From Syntrophaceae bacterium UBA2251 (GTDB taxonomy: Bacteria; Desulfobacterota; Syntrophia; Syntrophales; UBA2251), in the NCBI GenBank assembly GCA_002347815.1, contig DDXV01000048.1, forward strand, positions 6,585-70,584: a stretch of 64,000 nt of DNA. Reading direction: 5' to 3'. The notes under the pieces are model-generated. The model saw only the letters and a program-made list of their open reading frames with translations, ran no database searches and was not told where the DNA came from. Shown one piece after another: positions 1 to 8,790 of the stretch. How positions within the stretch are numbered: the stretch's first letter is position 1; every line of letters starts with the position of its first letter. Made by a program: the position numbers and the translations under genes.

Positions 1-674
1 TCCCTCATGGCCGGCAGATCCATGTTGTCCAGCATCACGGCGTCGGCGCCTGCGGCCAGCGCCTCCTCGACCTCGGCCGCATTTTTGCATTCAACTTCGA
101 TCTTCATGAGATGCGCGACGGTCTGACGGACCTTCGCCACGGCGGCGGCGATCCCGCCCGCCGCCGCGATATGATTGTCCTTGATGAGCACGCCGTCGAA
201 AAGGGCGAACCGGTGGTTCCGTCCGCCGCCGACCCGCACGGCGTACTTGTCGAGGAGCCTCAAGCCCGGCGCCGTCTTGCGCGTGTCCAGGATCCGGGCC
301 CCGGTTCCATCGATTTCCTCCACGAAGCGCCGCGTCAGCGTGGCGATGCCGCACAGGCGCTGGAAGAAATTCAGGGCGGTCCGCTCGGCCGTCAGGATGC
401 TGCCCAGACGGCCGGTCAGTTCCGCGAGGCTGTCCCCGGGACGGGCCCGGTCGCCGTCCCGGAGGGACAGGGCGACATCGAGGGAGGCGTCCAGCAGGGT
501 GAAGACCTCCCGGAACACGTCCGCGCCCGCCACCACCAGGTCCGACTTGGCGATCGCACGGGCCTGGCCGCGCTCGTCGCCGGTCAGGACCGCGGCGGTC
601 GTGACGTCCCCGGGGCCGATGTCCTCGGCCAGGGCCTGTCTCAGAATGGGATCGAGCACCGCTTTCGGCAACAT
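1..674 (-). CDS. nadC: Nicotinate-nucleotide pyrophosphorylase (carboxylating), 3' end cut by window edge
   Basis: NadC converts quinolinate and PRPP to nicotinate mononucleotide, CO2 and PPi in de novo NAD synthesis. Reading the minus strand from the ATG at 674 gives an open frame to position 1 beginning MLPKAVLDPILRQALAED. It contains the family hallmarks: a GPGDVTT N-terminal segment, ERTALNFFQRLCGIAT, the PRPP/quinolinate-binding LDTRKTAPGLR, VGGGRNHRFALFDGVLIKDNH and the late ADAVMLDNMD barrel motif. About 225 residues are visible of the usual 275-290, so only the C-terminal end is missing. It lies 13 bp downstream of valS on the same strand and is probably co-transcribed with it. Family assignment is firm; the 3' end cannot be seen. 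Confidence 0.93.
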   Translation of the reverse strand, partial: MLPKAVLDPILRQALAEDIGPGDVTTAAVLTGDERGQARAIAKSDLVVAGADVFREVFTLLDASLDVALSLRDGDRARPGDSLAELTGRLGSILTAERTALNFFQRLCGIATLTRRFVEEIDGTGARILDTRKTAPGLRLLDKYAVRVGGGRNHRFALFDGVLIKDNHIAAAGGIAAAVAKVRQTVAHLMKIEVECKNAAEVEEALAAGADAVMLDNMDLPAMR

Positions 675-687
675 GGGGACCGTCCGC

Positions 688-3345
688 TCAGCCCAGATCG
701 GCAAACCGCTTCAGGGCCGCCTCCAGGGCCTGGTGTTTGTCCGTCAATTCCCGGTGTTTCCCCTCTTCCTTCTGAACGACGGCGGCCGCCGCCCGGGCGA
801 GAAAATCCCGGTTGGCGAGTTTTTTCGCAACCCCTTCGAGATCCCGGTTCACCTTGGCCAGTTCCTTCCGCAGCCGGGCCCGCTCCGCGCCGATATCGAC
901 CACGCCCTCCAGAAGGACGAAGATGCGCAGGGAGCCGACGACCCCCGTGGCGGCCCCCTTGGGCTCCTCGAGGGTCTGGTCGATATCGAGGGTCCGGAGA
1001 TTGGCCAGGTTGACGATATGGCCGCGCTCGGCGGCGACGACGGCCGCCGCCCCGGCCTCCGGCGCAAAGATCCGGACGTTCACCTTCTTGGAGGGGGCGA
1101 TGTTGACCTCCCCCCGGATGTTCCGGATCGCGCTGATCACGTCCATGACGAGCCCCATGCGCGCCTCCGCTTCCGGATCGGCCAGCGTTTCGTCCTCACG
1201 CGGGAACTCGCTGACCATGACGGACGTGCCGTCCGCCACGAGGGTCTGCCAAATCTCCTCCGTGAGAAACGGCATGAAGGGATGCAGCAGCTTGAGCGAG
1301 GACTGGAGCGTCTGGCGCAGCGTCCGGCGGGCGGCGCGCACGGCCGCGTTCTCCTCGCTCCCGTAGAGAACCGGTTTGACCAGTTCGAGGTACCAGTCGC
1401 ACAGCTCGTGCCAGACGAACTGGTACACGGCGGCGGCGGCCTCGTTGAATTTGTATTCGTCGAGCCCCCGGATGACCTCGGCGGTCGTTCGGTTGAGGCG
1501 CGAACGGATCCAGCGGTCGGCCAGGGAGAGGTCCTGCGGCGGGACCGGTTCGGCCTCCTCCGGCTCGCCCTTCAGGTTCATGAGCGAGAACTTCGTCGCG
1601 TTCCAGATCTTGTTGACGAAATACTTGTAGCCCTCGATCCGCTCCTCCGACATGCGCACGTCGCGCCCCTGGGCGCTGAAGGCCGCCAGGGTGAAGCGGA
1701 AGGCGTCCGTGCCGTACTTGTCGATCATCTCCAGGGGGTCGATGCTGTTCCCCTTGGACTTGCTCATCTTGTCGCCCTTCTCGTCGCGGACCAGCGCGTG
1801 GAGATAGACGTCCCGGAAGGGAACGTCCTTCATGACGTAAAGACCCATCATCATCATGCGCGCCACCCAGAAGAACAGGATGTCGAACCCGGTGACGAGG
1901 AGCGACGTGGGATAGAAGGTCTTCAGGGCCGCCGTCCCGTCAGGCCATCCCAGCGTGGAGAAGGGCCAGAGGGCGGAACTGAACCAGGTGTCGAGGACGT
2001 CCTCCTCCTGCCGCAGGTCCCGGCCCTGGCAATCGGGACACGTCTCGGGATCGTGCGTGGCGACGATCATCCGGCCGCACCCGTCGCAGGTCCACACGGG
2101 GATCCGGTGACCCCACCAGATCTGACGGGAGATGCACCAGTCGCGGATGTTGTCCATCCATTCGTAGTAAGTGGATTCCCACATGGACGGAACGATCCGG
2201 GTCTCGCCCTTGACGACCGCCGCCGTGGCGGCCCGGGCCAGGGGCTGGATCTTGACGAACCACTGCTTGGAGACCATCGGTTCGATGTCCGTCTTGCAGC
2301 GGTAGCACTGACCGATGTTGTGGACGTAGGGCTCCGTCCCGACGAGATAGCCCTGCGCTTCCAGATCCCGGACGACATTCTGCCGGCATTCGTAGCGGTC
2401 CTGGCCCGCGTACGCGCCGCCGTTGGCGTTGATCACGCCGCCGCCGTCCATGATCTTGATGATTTCGAGGTCGTGCCGCCCCGCCATGGCAAAGTCGTTC
2501 GGGTCGCAGGCGGGCGTGATCTTGACGGCGCCGGATCCGAAGTCCAGGGTCACGTAGTCGTCGGCGATGATGGGAATTTCCTTGTTCATGAGGGGCAGGA
2601 TGACGCGCTTCCCCACGAGGTCCCGGTACCGGTCGTCTTCCGGATTGACGGCGACCGCCGTATCGCCGAGCATCGTCTCGGGACGGGTCGTGGCGACGAC
2701 GATTTCGCCCTGACCGTCGGCAAAGGGATAACGGATGTTCCAGAGAAAACCGGGCTCCTGCTTGTATTCCACCTCCAGATCGGAGATGGCCGTGTGGCAG
2801 CGCGGGCACCAGTTGACGATGTAGTCGCCCTGGTAGATGAGGCCGTCGTCGTAGAGGCGGACGAACACCTCCCTGACGGCACGGGACAGCCCCTCGTCCA
2901 TCGTGAAGCGCTCGCGCTCCCAGTCGCAGGAGCAGCCCAGGCGCTTCAACTGGTTGATGATCACGCCGCCGTATTTGGCCTTCCACTCCCAGACGCGCGC
3001 GATGAACTTCTCCCGGCCGAGGTCGTGGCGGGTGAACCCCTCCCGCGCCAGTTCCTGCTCCACGACGTTCTGGGTCGCGATCCCGGCATGGTCCATGCCG
3101 GGCATCCAGAGGGCGTTGTAGCCCTGCATGCGCTTGAACCGGACGATGATGTCCTGCAGGACATTGTTCAGGGCATGGCCCATGTGGAGCATTCCCGTGA
3201 CGTTGGGGGGAGGGATGACGATGGCGAACGGCGGCTTGGCGCCGTCATCGGCCGCGTGGAAAAAGCCCTTCTCCAGCCAGTAGGCGTACCACTTCGCTTC
3301 GGAATCCCGGGGTTCGTAGGTTTTGCTTAAGGTGCCACCGCCCAT
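688..3345 (-). CDS. valS: Valine--tRNA ligase
   Basis: Class I aminoacyl-tRNA synthetase charging tRNA-Val in the cytoplasm. The 885-residue length is normal. The HIGH signature appears as PNVTGMLHMGHALN near residue 50 and the second ATP-binding loop as KMSKSKGN near residue 527. The insert between them carries the CP1 editing domain (TTRPETMLGDTAVAVNPEDD) and zinc-binding cysteine pairs (CPRCHT, CDGCG, CPDC). The last ~65 residues form the Lys/Glu-rich coiled coil that binds tRNA in ValRS. The ATG at 3345 is preceded by GGAGTG at a good distance. nadC follows after 13 bp. No anomalies are visible. Confidence 0.98.
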   Translation of the reverse strand: MGGGTLSKTYEPRDSEAKWYAYWLEKGFFHAADDGAKPPFAIVIPPPNVTGMLHMGHALNNVLQDIIVRFKRMQGYNALWMPGMDHAGIATQNVVEQELAREGFTRHDLGREKFIARVWEWKAKYGGVIINQLKRLGCSCDWERERFTMDEGLSRAVREVFVRLYDDGLIYQGDYIVNWCPRCHTAISDLEVEYKQEPGFLWNIRYPFADGQGEIVVATTRPETMLGDTAVAVNPEDDRYRDLVGKRVILPLMNKEIPIIADDYVTLDFGSGAVKITPACDPNDFAMAGRHDLEIIKIMDGGGVINANGGAYAGQDRYECRQNVVRDLEAQGYLVGTEPYVHNIGQCYRCKTDIEPMVSKQWFVKIQPLARAATAAVVKGETRIVPSMWESTYYEWMDNIRDWCISRQIWWGHRIPVWTCDGCGRMIVATHDPETCPDCQGRDLRQEEDVLDTWFSSALWPFSTLGWPDGTAALKTFYPTSLLVTGFDILFFWVARMMMMGLYVMKDVPFRDVYLHALVRDEKGDKMSKSKGNSIDPLEMIDKYGTDAFRFTLAAFSAQGRDVRMSEERIEGYKYFVNKIWNATKFSLMNLKGEPEEAEPVPPQDLSLADRWIRSRLNRTTAEVIRGLDEYKFNEAAAAVYQFVWHELCDWYLELVKPVLYGSEENAAVRAARRTLRQTLQSSLKLLHPFMPFLTEEIWQTLVADGTSVMVSEFPREDETLADPEAEARMGLVMDVISAIRNIRGEVNIAPSKKVNVRIFAPEAGAAAVVAAERGHIVNLANLRTLDIDQTLEEPKGAATGVVGSLRIFVLLEGVVDIGAERARLRKELAKVNRDLEGVAKKLANRDFLARAAAAVVQKEEGKHRELTDKHQALEAALKRFADLG

Positions 3346-3449
3346 TGATACACTCCATGAAAAAATCCCCCTTCCTCCCCCGCGGAGGCGCTGCGCTCCG
3401 CACTGTTCGAGGGGCGATCGAGGGGATCTTTCCGCTAAGATGATGCCAA

Positions 3450-3531
3450 GGGGACGGCGGGGCGAATGGATTTCCCCCCTGCCGTCCCCCGCGTCTTGGC
3501 CTTGCCTGTTCGGATCCTGCCCGACAGGATC
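3450..3531. other. Two stem-loops in the gap between valS and the TPR/SLH lipoprotein gene
   Basis: The 198-bp gap holds two inverted repeats. GGGGACGGC at 3450-3458 pairs with GCCGTCCCC at 3481-3489, and GATCCTG at 3513-3519 pairs with CAGGATC at 3525-3531 across a 5-nt loop. They lie just downstream of the minus-strand lipoprotein gene ending at 3544. Neither is followed by a clear T-tract on the minus strand, so they could be a weak or Rho-assisted terminator or mRNA 3'-end stabilisers. Confidence 0.4.
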
Positions 3532-3543
3532 TCTCTTTCCTGC

Positions 3544-4761
3544 TTAATAAATCCTCAGGATATCGCTGAACTTACGAATGATGAGCAGGGCGTCGGCCCC
3601 AGCCACCGGACCCAGGGGACCGAACTCACCCGTCGCCAGATTGCTCGCTTCCATCACGCCGCGCGACGTCACCACCCGCACCGCGTTGTAGTAGGGAAGG
3701 TCCGTTCTCAAATCCGGGAAAGACGACGCCGTCTCCCCGATAAATTTGGTCGCCAGGGTGTTGTCGCCGCTCACCTTCATGAGGATGTCCTCGATCATCA
3801 TGGCGTAACTTGCCCGGTCGATCAGGTCGTTCGGATGAAAGGCGCCATCCGGGAAGACCTCGAGCCCCCGGACGCCCAACTGGATGATCCCCTCGATGTC
3901 CGCCTTCAGGGGATGCGTGGCGATATCGCTGGCCGTTTTCGGGGCGGGGCCGGCGGCCTTGGCCTTCTCGGGATCCTTGAAGGACGTGTCGAAGGTTTTC
4001 AGGGTGCGTTTCTGATACAGGACATCGATCTTCAATTCCTCCATGAACAGGGCCGCCGCATCGGCGCGGGTGATCTGCTCCACGAAGGCGATCTTCTTTC
4101 CGGTGATCGTGCCCGGCATGGCCCGCTGGATCTTCTGGACGAGACGCCACTGATCGTCGGCCTCGCGCATATAATCGCCCTTCAGATCCAGGACCTTGGC
4201 AAACATGGACGCGGCCTGGTTGACGTCCAGGGCCGTCTTGTAAGCGACCCCCATGAAATAGTAAGCGGCCGAGGCCTTGGGATCGATGAGCACGGCGTCG
4301 TCGAATTCCCCCTTCGCCGTATCCAGCCAGTCGGACGGGGGTTTGCACACCACGCCGGTGCGGATGCCCGACCGGAGGCAGTCGGCGGCGCTCAGGGTGT
4401 TGATGCGGATGTAGCCGACATGCACGAAGACCTTTTCCTCATCGGTTTTCGCGTATTTCCCGGCCTTCTTCATCATCTCGAAAGCGGCGCTGAAATCCTG
4501 CTGATAGGCATTGGCAAGGCCACTGCCCGCGTAGGCCTTGGCGTACTTGGGATCCAGCTGGATGGCCAGGTTGAAGGATTGCTGGGCATCGACATAGCGT
4601 GCCTGATCCAGCAGCTTCATGCCCGTGTAAAAATGATGCTCCGGCGTGTCCAGTTCGCTGGTCGCCACCCTGACCTTGGGACCGCAGGAAACGAGAAACA
4701 GGGCCGCCGCGGCGAGGACCAGGACCATGGTGAGATTTCGATTCTTGAATATACGAACCAT
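3544..4761 (-). CDS. TPR lipoprotein with C-terminal SLH-like domains
   Basis: The start is ATG 4761, because AAGGAGG stands just upstream and the N-terminus MVRIFKNRNLTMVLVLAAAA...FLVSC is a clean lipoprotein signal peptide with lipobox LVSC. A longer in-frame reading to 4833 has no such support. The next ~200 residues are TPR-like helical repeats (FYTGMKLLDQARYVDAQQ; YAKAYAGSGLANAYQQD; AYYFMGVAYKTALD). The last ~170 residues look like S-layer-homology segments: ITRADAAALFMEEL, then IIQLGVRGLEVFPDGAFHPN with DRASYAMMIEDIL, then SFPDLRTDLPYYNAV and RGVMEASNLATGEFGP. SLH modules bind pyruvylated cell-wall polymers, so an envelope tethering role is likely. The specific function is unknown. Confidence 0.8.
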   Translation of the reverse strand: MVRIFKNRNLTMVLVLAAAALFLVSCGPKVRVATSELDTPEHHFYTGMKLLDQARYVDAQQSFNLAIQLDPKYAKAYAGSGLANAYQQDFSAAFEMMKKAGKYAKTDEEKVFVHVGYIRINTLSAADCLRSGIRTGVVCKPPSDWLDTAKGEFDDAVLIDPKASAAYYFMGVAYKTALDVNQAASMFAKVLDLKGDYMREADDQWRLVQKIQRAMPGTITGKKIAFVEQITRADAAALFMEELKIDVLYQKRTLKTFDTSFKDPEKAKAAGPAPKTASDIATHPLKADIEGIIQLGVRGLEVFPDGAFHPNDLIDRASYAMMIEDILMKVSGDNTLATKFIGETASSFPDLRTDLPYYNAVRVVTSRGVMEASNLATGEFGPLGPVAGADALLIIRKFSDILRIY

Positions 4762-4872
4762 ATCATCCTCCTTATTCTTGAAAAGACCGTTCTCCTGGAA
4801 CCCGTCCGGGGATTCCGTTTGTTCTTCAACCACCGATTTGCCTGTTTTTATAATCTTCCCCTCCCCTTTAAG

Positions 4873-5811
4873 TCAAGGACTTTCACGGTTCAGAAACGGC
4901 CGCAGACAGGCTTCCACGCCCGCCGTATCGCTGGGAGAAAACCAGCGGATATCCGGATCGGGGGCAAACCAGGTCTGTTGACGTTTGGCGTAATGCCGCG
5001 TATCGCGCTTCAGCCTCCGGACCGCATCGGCCAGATCGCCCTCTCCGCGGAGATAGCCCCCGATATGGCGATAGCCCAGGGATTGCATCGGCTTGAGCGA
5101 CGCACCGTAGCCGCGCGCCACCAGTCCCGCGACTTCGTCCACGAGGCCGGCGGCGATCATGGCGTCGACGCGCGCCTCGATCCGTTCAAAGAGCGGTTCC
5201 CGCTCCAGCCGAAGGCCGATCTTGAGGCCGCGGTAGCGCTGTTCGGCAAAGCGATGCCCGGCCTGTTTGCCGACGATGGACTCTCCGGTCAGGGCGAGAA
5301 CCTCGAGCGCCCTCACGATGCGGACCGCATCGTGGGGGTGGATCCGCCCCGCCGCACGGGGATCGAGCCGCCGGAGCTGTTCGTGAAGGTGAGGAACGCC
5401 CTTCTCGTCGCGGACCGCCTTCCATCGCGCGCGCAGGGCCTCGTCCGGGCCGGGGCTGCCGAGAAGCCCCCCCAGAAGGGCGCGGATATAGAGCCCCGTC
5501 CCGCCCACGACGAACATCGGCTTTCCCAGGCGGTGCAGACGGTCGATGATCCGCCCGGCCTGTTCGACAAAGAGGGCGGCGTTGAAGGGCTCGTCCGGAT
5601 CGACGATGTCGATGAGATGGTGGGGGACGCGTGCACGGGCTTCCCGGCTCGGCTTGGCGGTCCCGATATCCATTTGCCGGTAAACCTGCATGGAGTCGGC
5701 ACTGATGATTTCCCCGCCGTACGCCTGGGCGAGTTCGAGCGCCAGCGCCGACTTCCCGACCGCCGTCGGCCCCAGGATCACGATGAGTTTCGGCCTGTCC
5801 CCGGACGTCAT
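4873..5811 (-). CDS. miaA: tRNA dimethylallyltransferase
   Basis: MiaA transfers a dimethylallyl group to N6 of A37 in tRNAs reading codons that start with U, the first step to ms2i6A. The 312-residue protein starts with the P-loop GPTAVGKS (residues ~14-21). It continues with the diagnostic ISADSMQVYRQMDIGTAKPS, HHLIDIVDPDEPFNAALF and GGTGLYIRALLGG motifs. Near the C-terminus, ADAVRRLKRDTRHYAKRQQTWF is the tRNA-contacting helix. The ATG at 5811 has GAGGAG very close upstream (2-3 nt), a tight spacing, but no better start exists. It lies 24 bp after mutL on the same strand, a common mutL-miaA pairing. Confidence 0.97.
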   Translation of the reverse strand: MTSGDRPKLIVILGPTAVGKSALALELAQAYGGEIISADSMQVYRQMDIGTAKPSREARARVPHHLIDIVDPDEPFNAALFVEQAGRIIDRLHRLGKPMFVVGGTGLYIRALLGGLLGSPGPDEALRARWKAVRDEKGVPHLHEQLRRLDPRAAGRIHPHDAVRIVRALEVLALTGESIVGKQAGHRFAEQRYRGLKIGLRLEREPLFERIEARVDAMIAAGLVDEVAGLVARGYGASLKPMQSLGYRHIGGYLRGEGDLADAVRRLKRDTRHYAKRQQTWFAPDPDIRWFSPSDTAGVEACLRPFLNRESP

Positions 5812-5835
5812 ATCCTCCTCAGCCGGCCATTCGCC

Positions 5836-7617
5836 TCAGGTTCTCCTGAACATCCGTTTCAGGTCCCGTTCGTCGATGAGCACATACGCGGGCCGTCCAT
5901 GCGGGCACGTGGAGGGGAAGGAAATGGCGTCCAGTTCCCGGCAGAGGGCGCCGACCTCCGCCTCCGTCAGTTCCTGATGCGCCTTGACCGCCCCCTGGCA
6001 GGCGAGGACGGCGTGGAACCTGTCCCGCTGTTCCTGGAGCCCGGCCGTCGCGGGCAGTTCGGACAGTTCGGACAGGAGATCTCTGACCGTCTGACGGGGA
6101 TCGAGGTTCGGGACGAGGGCGGGGACGGCCTTGACGGCGATGCTGGTGTCCCCGAACGGCTCGATGGTGAAACCCAGTTCGTCCCAGAGCGTCTGCAGCG
6201 ACAGGGCGAGCTGAAACTCACCGGCGCGCAGCGAGATCACTTCCGGCAGGAGAAGCTGCTGGGTCACGACCTTTCCCGCCGCCCCGCTCGTTCGCAGGCG
6301 TTCGAAAAGAACCCGCTCGTGGGCCGCATGCTGATCCATCAGGAGGATGCCGGCGGGATGCGCAAAGACCAGATAGGTGGACAGGACCTGCCCCAGGTAG
6401 GTCCCCTCGGTAAAGCGGATCGCCGCCTCCGGGGATGGACCCGCCGTCGCGGGCGGCGCCGGGGGCCCCGCGTCGCGGCCCGGGCGAACCGCCGGGACCG
6501 CCGGCAGCCCCGCAAAGAGGCGCTTGCTCCTCCCGGAGGAAACCGTGTACCGCTTCATGGCCTCCTCGATGCGGGCCTGGTACAGGGGCTCCCGCGCGAG
6601 GTCGGCCGGGGGGGCGGACGGAACGGCGGGCGATCCGGAAAGGGCCGCGACCAAGCCCTCGACGATCAGCGCGTAGATCTCCCGGGGTTGCCGGAACCGG
6701 ACCTCCGCCTTGGCCGGATGGACGTTGACATCCACCTCTTCGGGAGGCACGTCGAGATAAAGGATGCAGGCCGGGTAGCGCCTGGCTTCGATGAGGCGGC
6801 GGTAGGCCGTCATGACGGCATGCTGCAGGAGGGGGTCCCGAACGAAGCGGCCGTTGACGTAACAGAAGATCTGTTTGCCGTCGGAACGGGTCCAGGCGGG
6901 ACGCGAGCAAAATCCCGAGAGGGCGGCCGTTTCCCGGAAGCCTGAAAAAGGCAGCAGGTGGCCGGCCGCTTCCTCCCCCAACAGAAGCCCCAGCCGTTCC
7001 CGGTCTCCCTCCGTCGCGGGGAGGCTCATCATGCTGCGCCCGTTGGCCTGGACCCCCACCCGGACGCGGCGATGGGGAAGCGCCACCCGGGTAATCGCTT
7101 CCAGGCAGGCCGCCAGTTCCGTGGATTCCCGCTTGAGGAATTTCTTCCGGACGGGAACGGGGTCGAAGATATTTTCGACGAGGATGGAGGTGCCGGCAGG
7201 GCAGCCGCAATCGGTCACCTCGAGGATTTGGCCGGCCTCGACGATCAGGCGCGTTCCGGCCGGCCGGTCGCGGCGGCGCGTGATCAGGGTGACGCGCGAA
7301 ACGGCCGCGATGCTGGGCAGGGCCTCGCCCCGAAAGCCGAAGGACCGTATCCGATAAATGTCTTCAAAAGAGGCGATCTTGCTGGTGGCAAAGCGGGAAA
7401 ACGCCAGGGGAACGTCGGCGGCCTCCATTCCCTCGCCGTCATCGGTGACGCGGATGGCGCCGCAGCCCCCCTGCCGCAACTCGATGCCGACCGCTCCGGC
7501 CCCGGCGTCGAGGGCATTTTCGAGGAGTTCCTTGACGATCGACGCGGGACGTTCCACCACCTCGCCGGCGGCGATGCGGTTGGTCAGTACCTCGGGCAGA
7601 ACGGCGATTTTCCCCAC
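5836..7617 (-). CDS. mutL: DNA mismatch repair protein MutL (endonuclease-type)
   Basis: MutL couples MutS mismatch recognition to strand removal. The N-terminal GHKL ATPase is evident: IAAGEVVERPASIVKELLENALDAGA, the ATP-lid segment DDGEGM, and ATSKI followed by FGFRGEALPSIA. The C-terminal domain carries the metal-dependent nicking motif DQHAAHERVLFE (near residue 426), with ACQGAVKAHQ and CPHGRP (near residue 570). This is therefore the self-nicking MutL of bacteria that lack MutH, not the E. coli type. The start is GTG 7617, with GGGGAGGATGATCTGCT upstream. A Pro/Ala-rich linker of ~60 residues joins the halves. Length (593 aa) is normal. Confidence 0.97.
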   Translation of the reverse strand: MGKIAVLPEVLTNRIAAGEVVERPASIVKELLENALDAGAGAVGIELRQGGCGAIRVTDDGEGMEAADVPLAFSRFATSKIASFEDIYRIRSFGFRGEALPSIAAVSRVTLITRRRDRPAGTRLIVEAGQILEVTDCGCPAGTSILVENIFDPVPVRKKFLKRESTELAACLEAITRVALPHRRVRVGVQANGRSMMSLPATEGDRERLGLLLGEEAAGHLLPFSGFRETAALSGFCSRPAWTRSDGKQIFCYVNGRFVRDPLLQHAVMTAYRRLIEARRYPACILYLDVPPEEVDVNVHPAKAEVRFRQPREIYALIVEGLVAALSGSPAVPSAPPADLAREPLYQARIEEAMKRYTVSSGRSKRLFAGLPAVPAVRPGRDAGPPAPPATAGPSPEAAIRFTEGTYLGQVLSTYLVFAHPAGILLMDQHAAHERVLFERLRTSGAAGKVVTQQLLLPEVISLRAGEFQLALSLQTLWDELGFTIEPFGDTSIAVKAVPALVPNLDPRQTVRDLLSELSELPATAGLQEQRDRFHAVLACQGAVKAHQELTEAEVGALCRELDAISFPSTCPHGRPAYVLIDERDLKRMFRRT

Positions 7618-7663
7618 AGCAGATCATCCTCCCCGCCGCGATGCGCCCCCGGGCGAACCCACA

Positions 7664-7696
7664 AGAAAAACCGCAGCCCCGGTGGGGGACTGCGGT
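7664..7696 (-). terminator. Rho-independent terminator closing the exported-protein cluster
   Basis: On the minus strand ACCGCAG (7690-7696) pairs with CTGCGGT (7670-7676). The stem extends through a G4/C4 block after one bulged base, with a four-base loop, followed by a TTTTT tract (7666-7670). It lies 39 bp after the stop of the LPP20-like gene and before mutL, so it separates the exported-protein cluster from the mutL operon. Confidence 0.8.
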
Positions 7697-7734
7697 CGAG
7701 ATCCTGCCTGCCTATGAACGCGCCCCGGAAATGC

Positions 7735-8655
7735 TCAATCCAGAACGATCATGACCCGGCATTGTTTCAGGAAACTCAGGTTTTCGGCGGCGCCGCGGAT
7801 TTTATTCGCATCGGCGTTGCTGATCACGATGTCGGAGCGGCCCGGCCCTTCCGTCCGCAATCCCTTGAGGCTGACGGGATTGTTGGTGACCCGCGCGTTG
7901 CTCTGGGCGGCGTTGAGATCGCGGGCGTAACCGCTCATCCCCTGCTGAATGGCGTATTCGCGATCCACGTTCAGGGAGCCGTACACCTCTTTCCCGCTTT
8001 CATCCAGGATCTTGGGCGACATGGCGGGCCTGGCCTTCAGACCGCGCGCATCGATCACGAGTCCGGTGAAAACCTCCGGAGGCGCCGCGGGCGCCGCAGG
8101 GGCCGGCGCGGCGGGCTCAGGCGGCGCCGCCACGGGAGGGGCCGCGGGCGCCGCCGCTTCCGGTGCCGCCGGTTTCTTCTGCATCAGCCGGGGGATGATC
8201 ACCTGGGAAAAGCCGCCGGCAAGCGGCATCCGGAGCGTCACCTCCACGGTCCCGTCCGAGAGGTAGTCCTGTTTGACGAGATGAGCGTCCTTGACCAGAC
8301 CCTCCACCTGGGTGTTGATCACATCGCTCTCCACGGTGAAATCCTTGACCACCGTCTTGGAATCCACCCGGACCCCCTTCGCGAGTTCGAGGAGGTTGCG
8401 GTAGGCGTCGACCCGGGCCGCGCGGAGCGCCAGCGGACGGGCCTGGGGCTTCCCGATGAACCTTTCCGGCGGGGCGCCGATGCCCACGGCCTCGATGTAG
8501 CCCTCCGACCAGTTGATCTTGCCCTTGCCGGCCATCTGCTCGACAATCTGCGTCCATTCCGGCATGCTCACCGTATCGGCGGCCAGGCCCGCACCGGCAT
8601 ACAGAAACAGGCCCGCCATCAAAATCCCCATCGTCAGCACCCATTTTGACTTCAT
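7735..8655 (-). CDS. Exported LPP20-like protein with Ala/Pro-rich linker
   Basis: The start at ATG 8655 follows AAGGAGGATGTC and gives an N-terminal signal peptide (MKSKWVLTMGILMAGLFLYAGAGLAAD). The frame is open further upstream to 8766, but that stretch has no ribosome site. After the signal comes an LPP20-type domain (ALRAARVDAYRNLLELAKGV, then VESDVINTQVEGLVKDA and YLSDGTVEVTLRMPL). A ~35-residue Ala/Pro linker follows (PAAPEAAAPAAPPVAA...). The C-terminal domain is conserved-looking and ends FLKQCRVMIVLD. LPP20 proteins are membrane-associated and often sit beside FlgT/CsgG-type proteins, as here. Exact function unknown. Confidence 0.78.
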   Translation of the reverse strand: MKSKWVLTMGILMAGLFLYAGAGLAADTVSMPEWTQIVEQMAGKGKINWSEGYIEAVGIGAPPERFIGKPQARPLALRAARVDAYRNLLELAKGVRVDSKTVVKDFTVESDVINTQVEGLVKDAHLVKQDYLSDGTVEVTLRMPLAGGFSQVIIPRLMQKKPAAPEAAAPAAPPVAAPPEPAAPAPAAPAAPPEVFTGLVIDARGLKARPAMSPKILDESGKEVYGSLNVDREYAIQQGMSGYARDLNAAQSNARVTNNPVSLKGLRTEGPGRSDIVISNADANKIRGAAENLSFLKQCRVMIVLD

Positions 8656-8790
8656 GACATCCTCCTTAACGGTTATGAAACCACCCACAGAAACATCCCC
8701 TCGGCAAATGCAACCCCCATGCTGCCGCATGATGGGCACGATAACAGAATCTCCCTCCCCTTTCAACGGGGAAATTGCCCTCCCCGAAGC

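Noticed and set aside
175..3330. 1051-residue plus-strand ORF over valS and nadC
   Set aside because: It is the antisense shadow of valS and nadC in GC-rich DNA; it shows no family motif while both minus-strand genes do.
3466..6945. 1159-residue plus-strand ORF
   Set aside because: Antisense to the lipoprotein, miaA and mutL genes, which have full motifs and ribosome sites.
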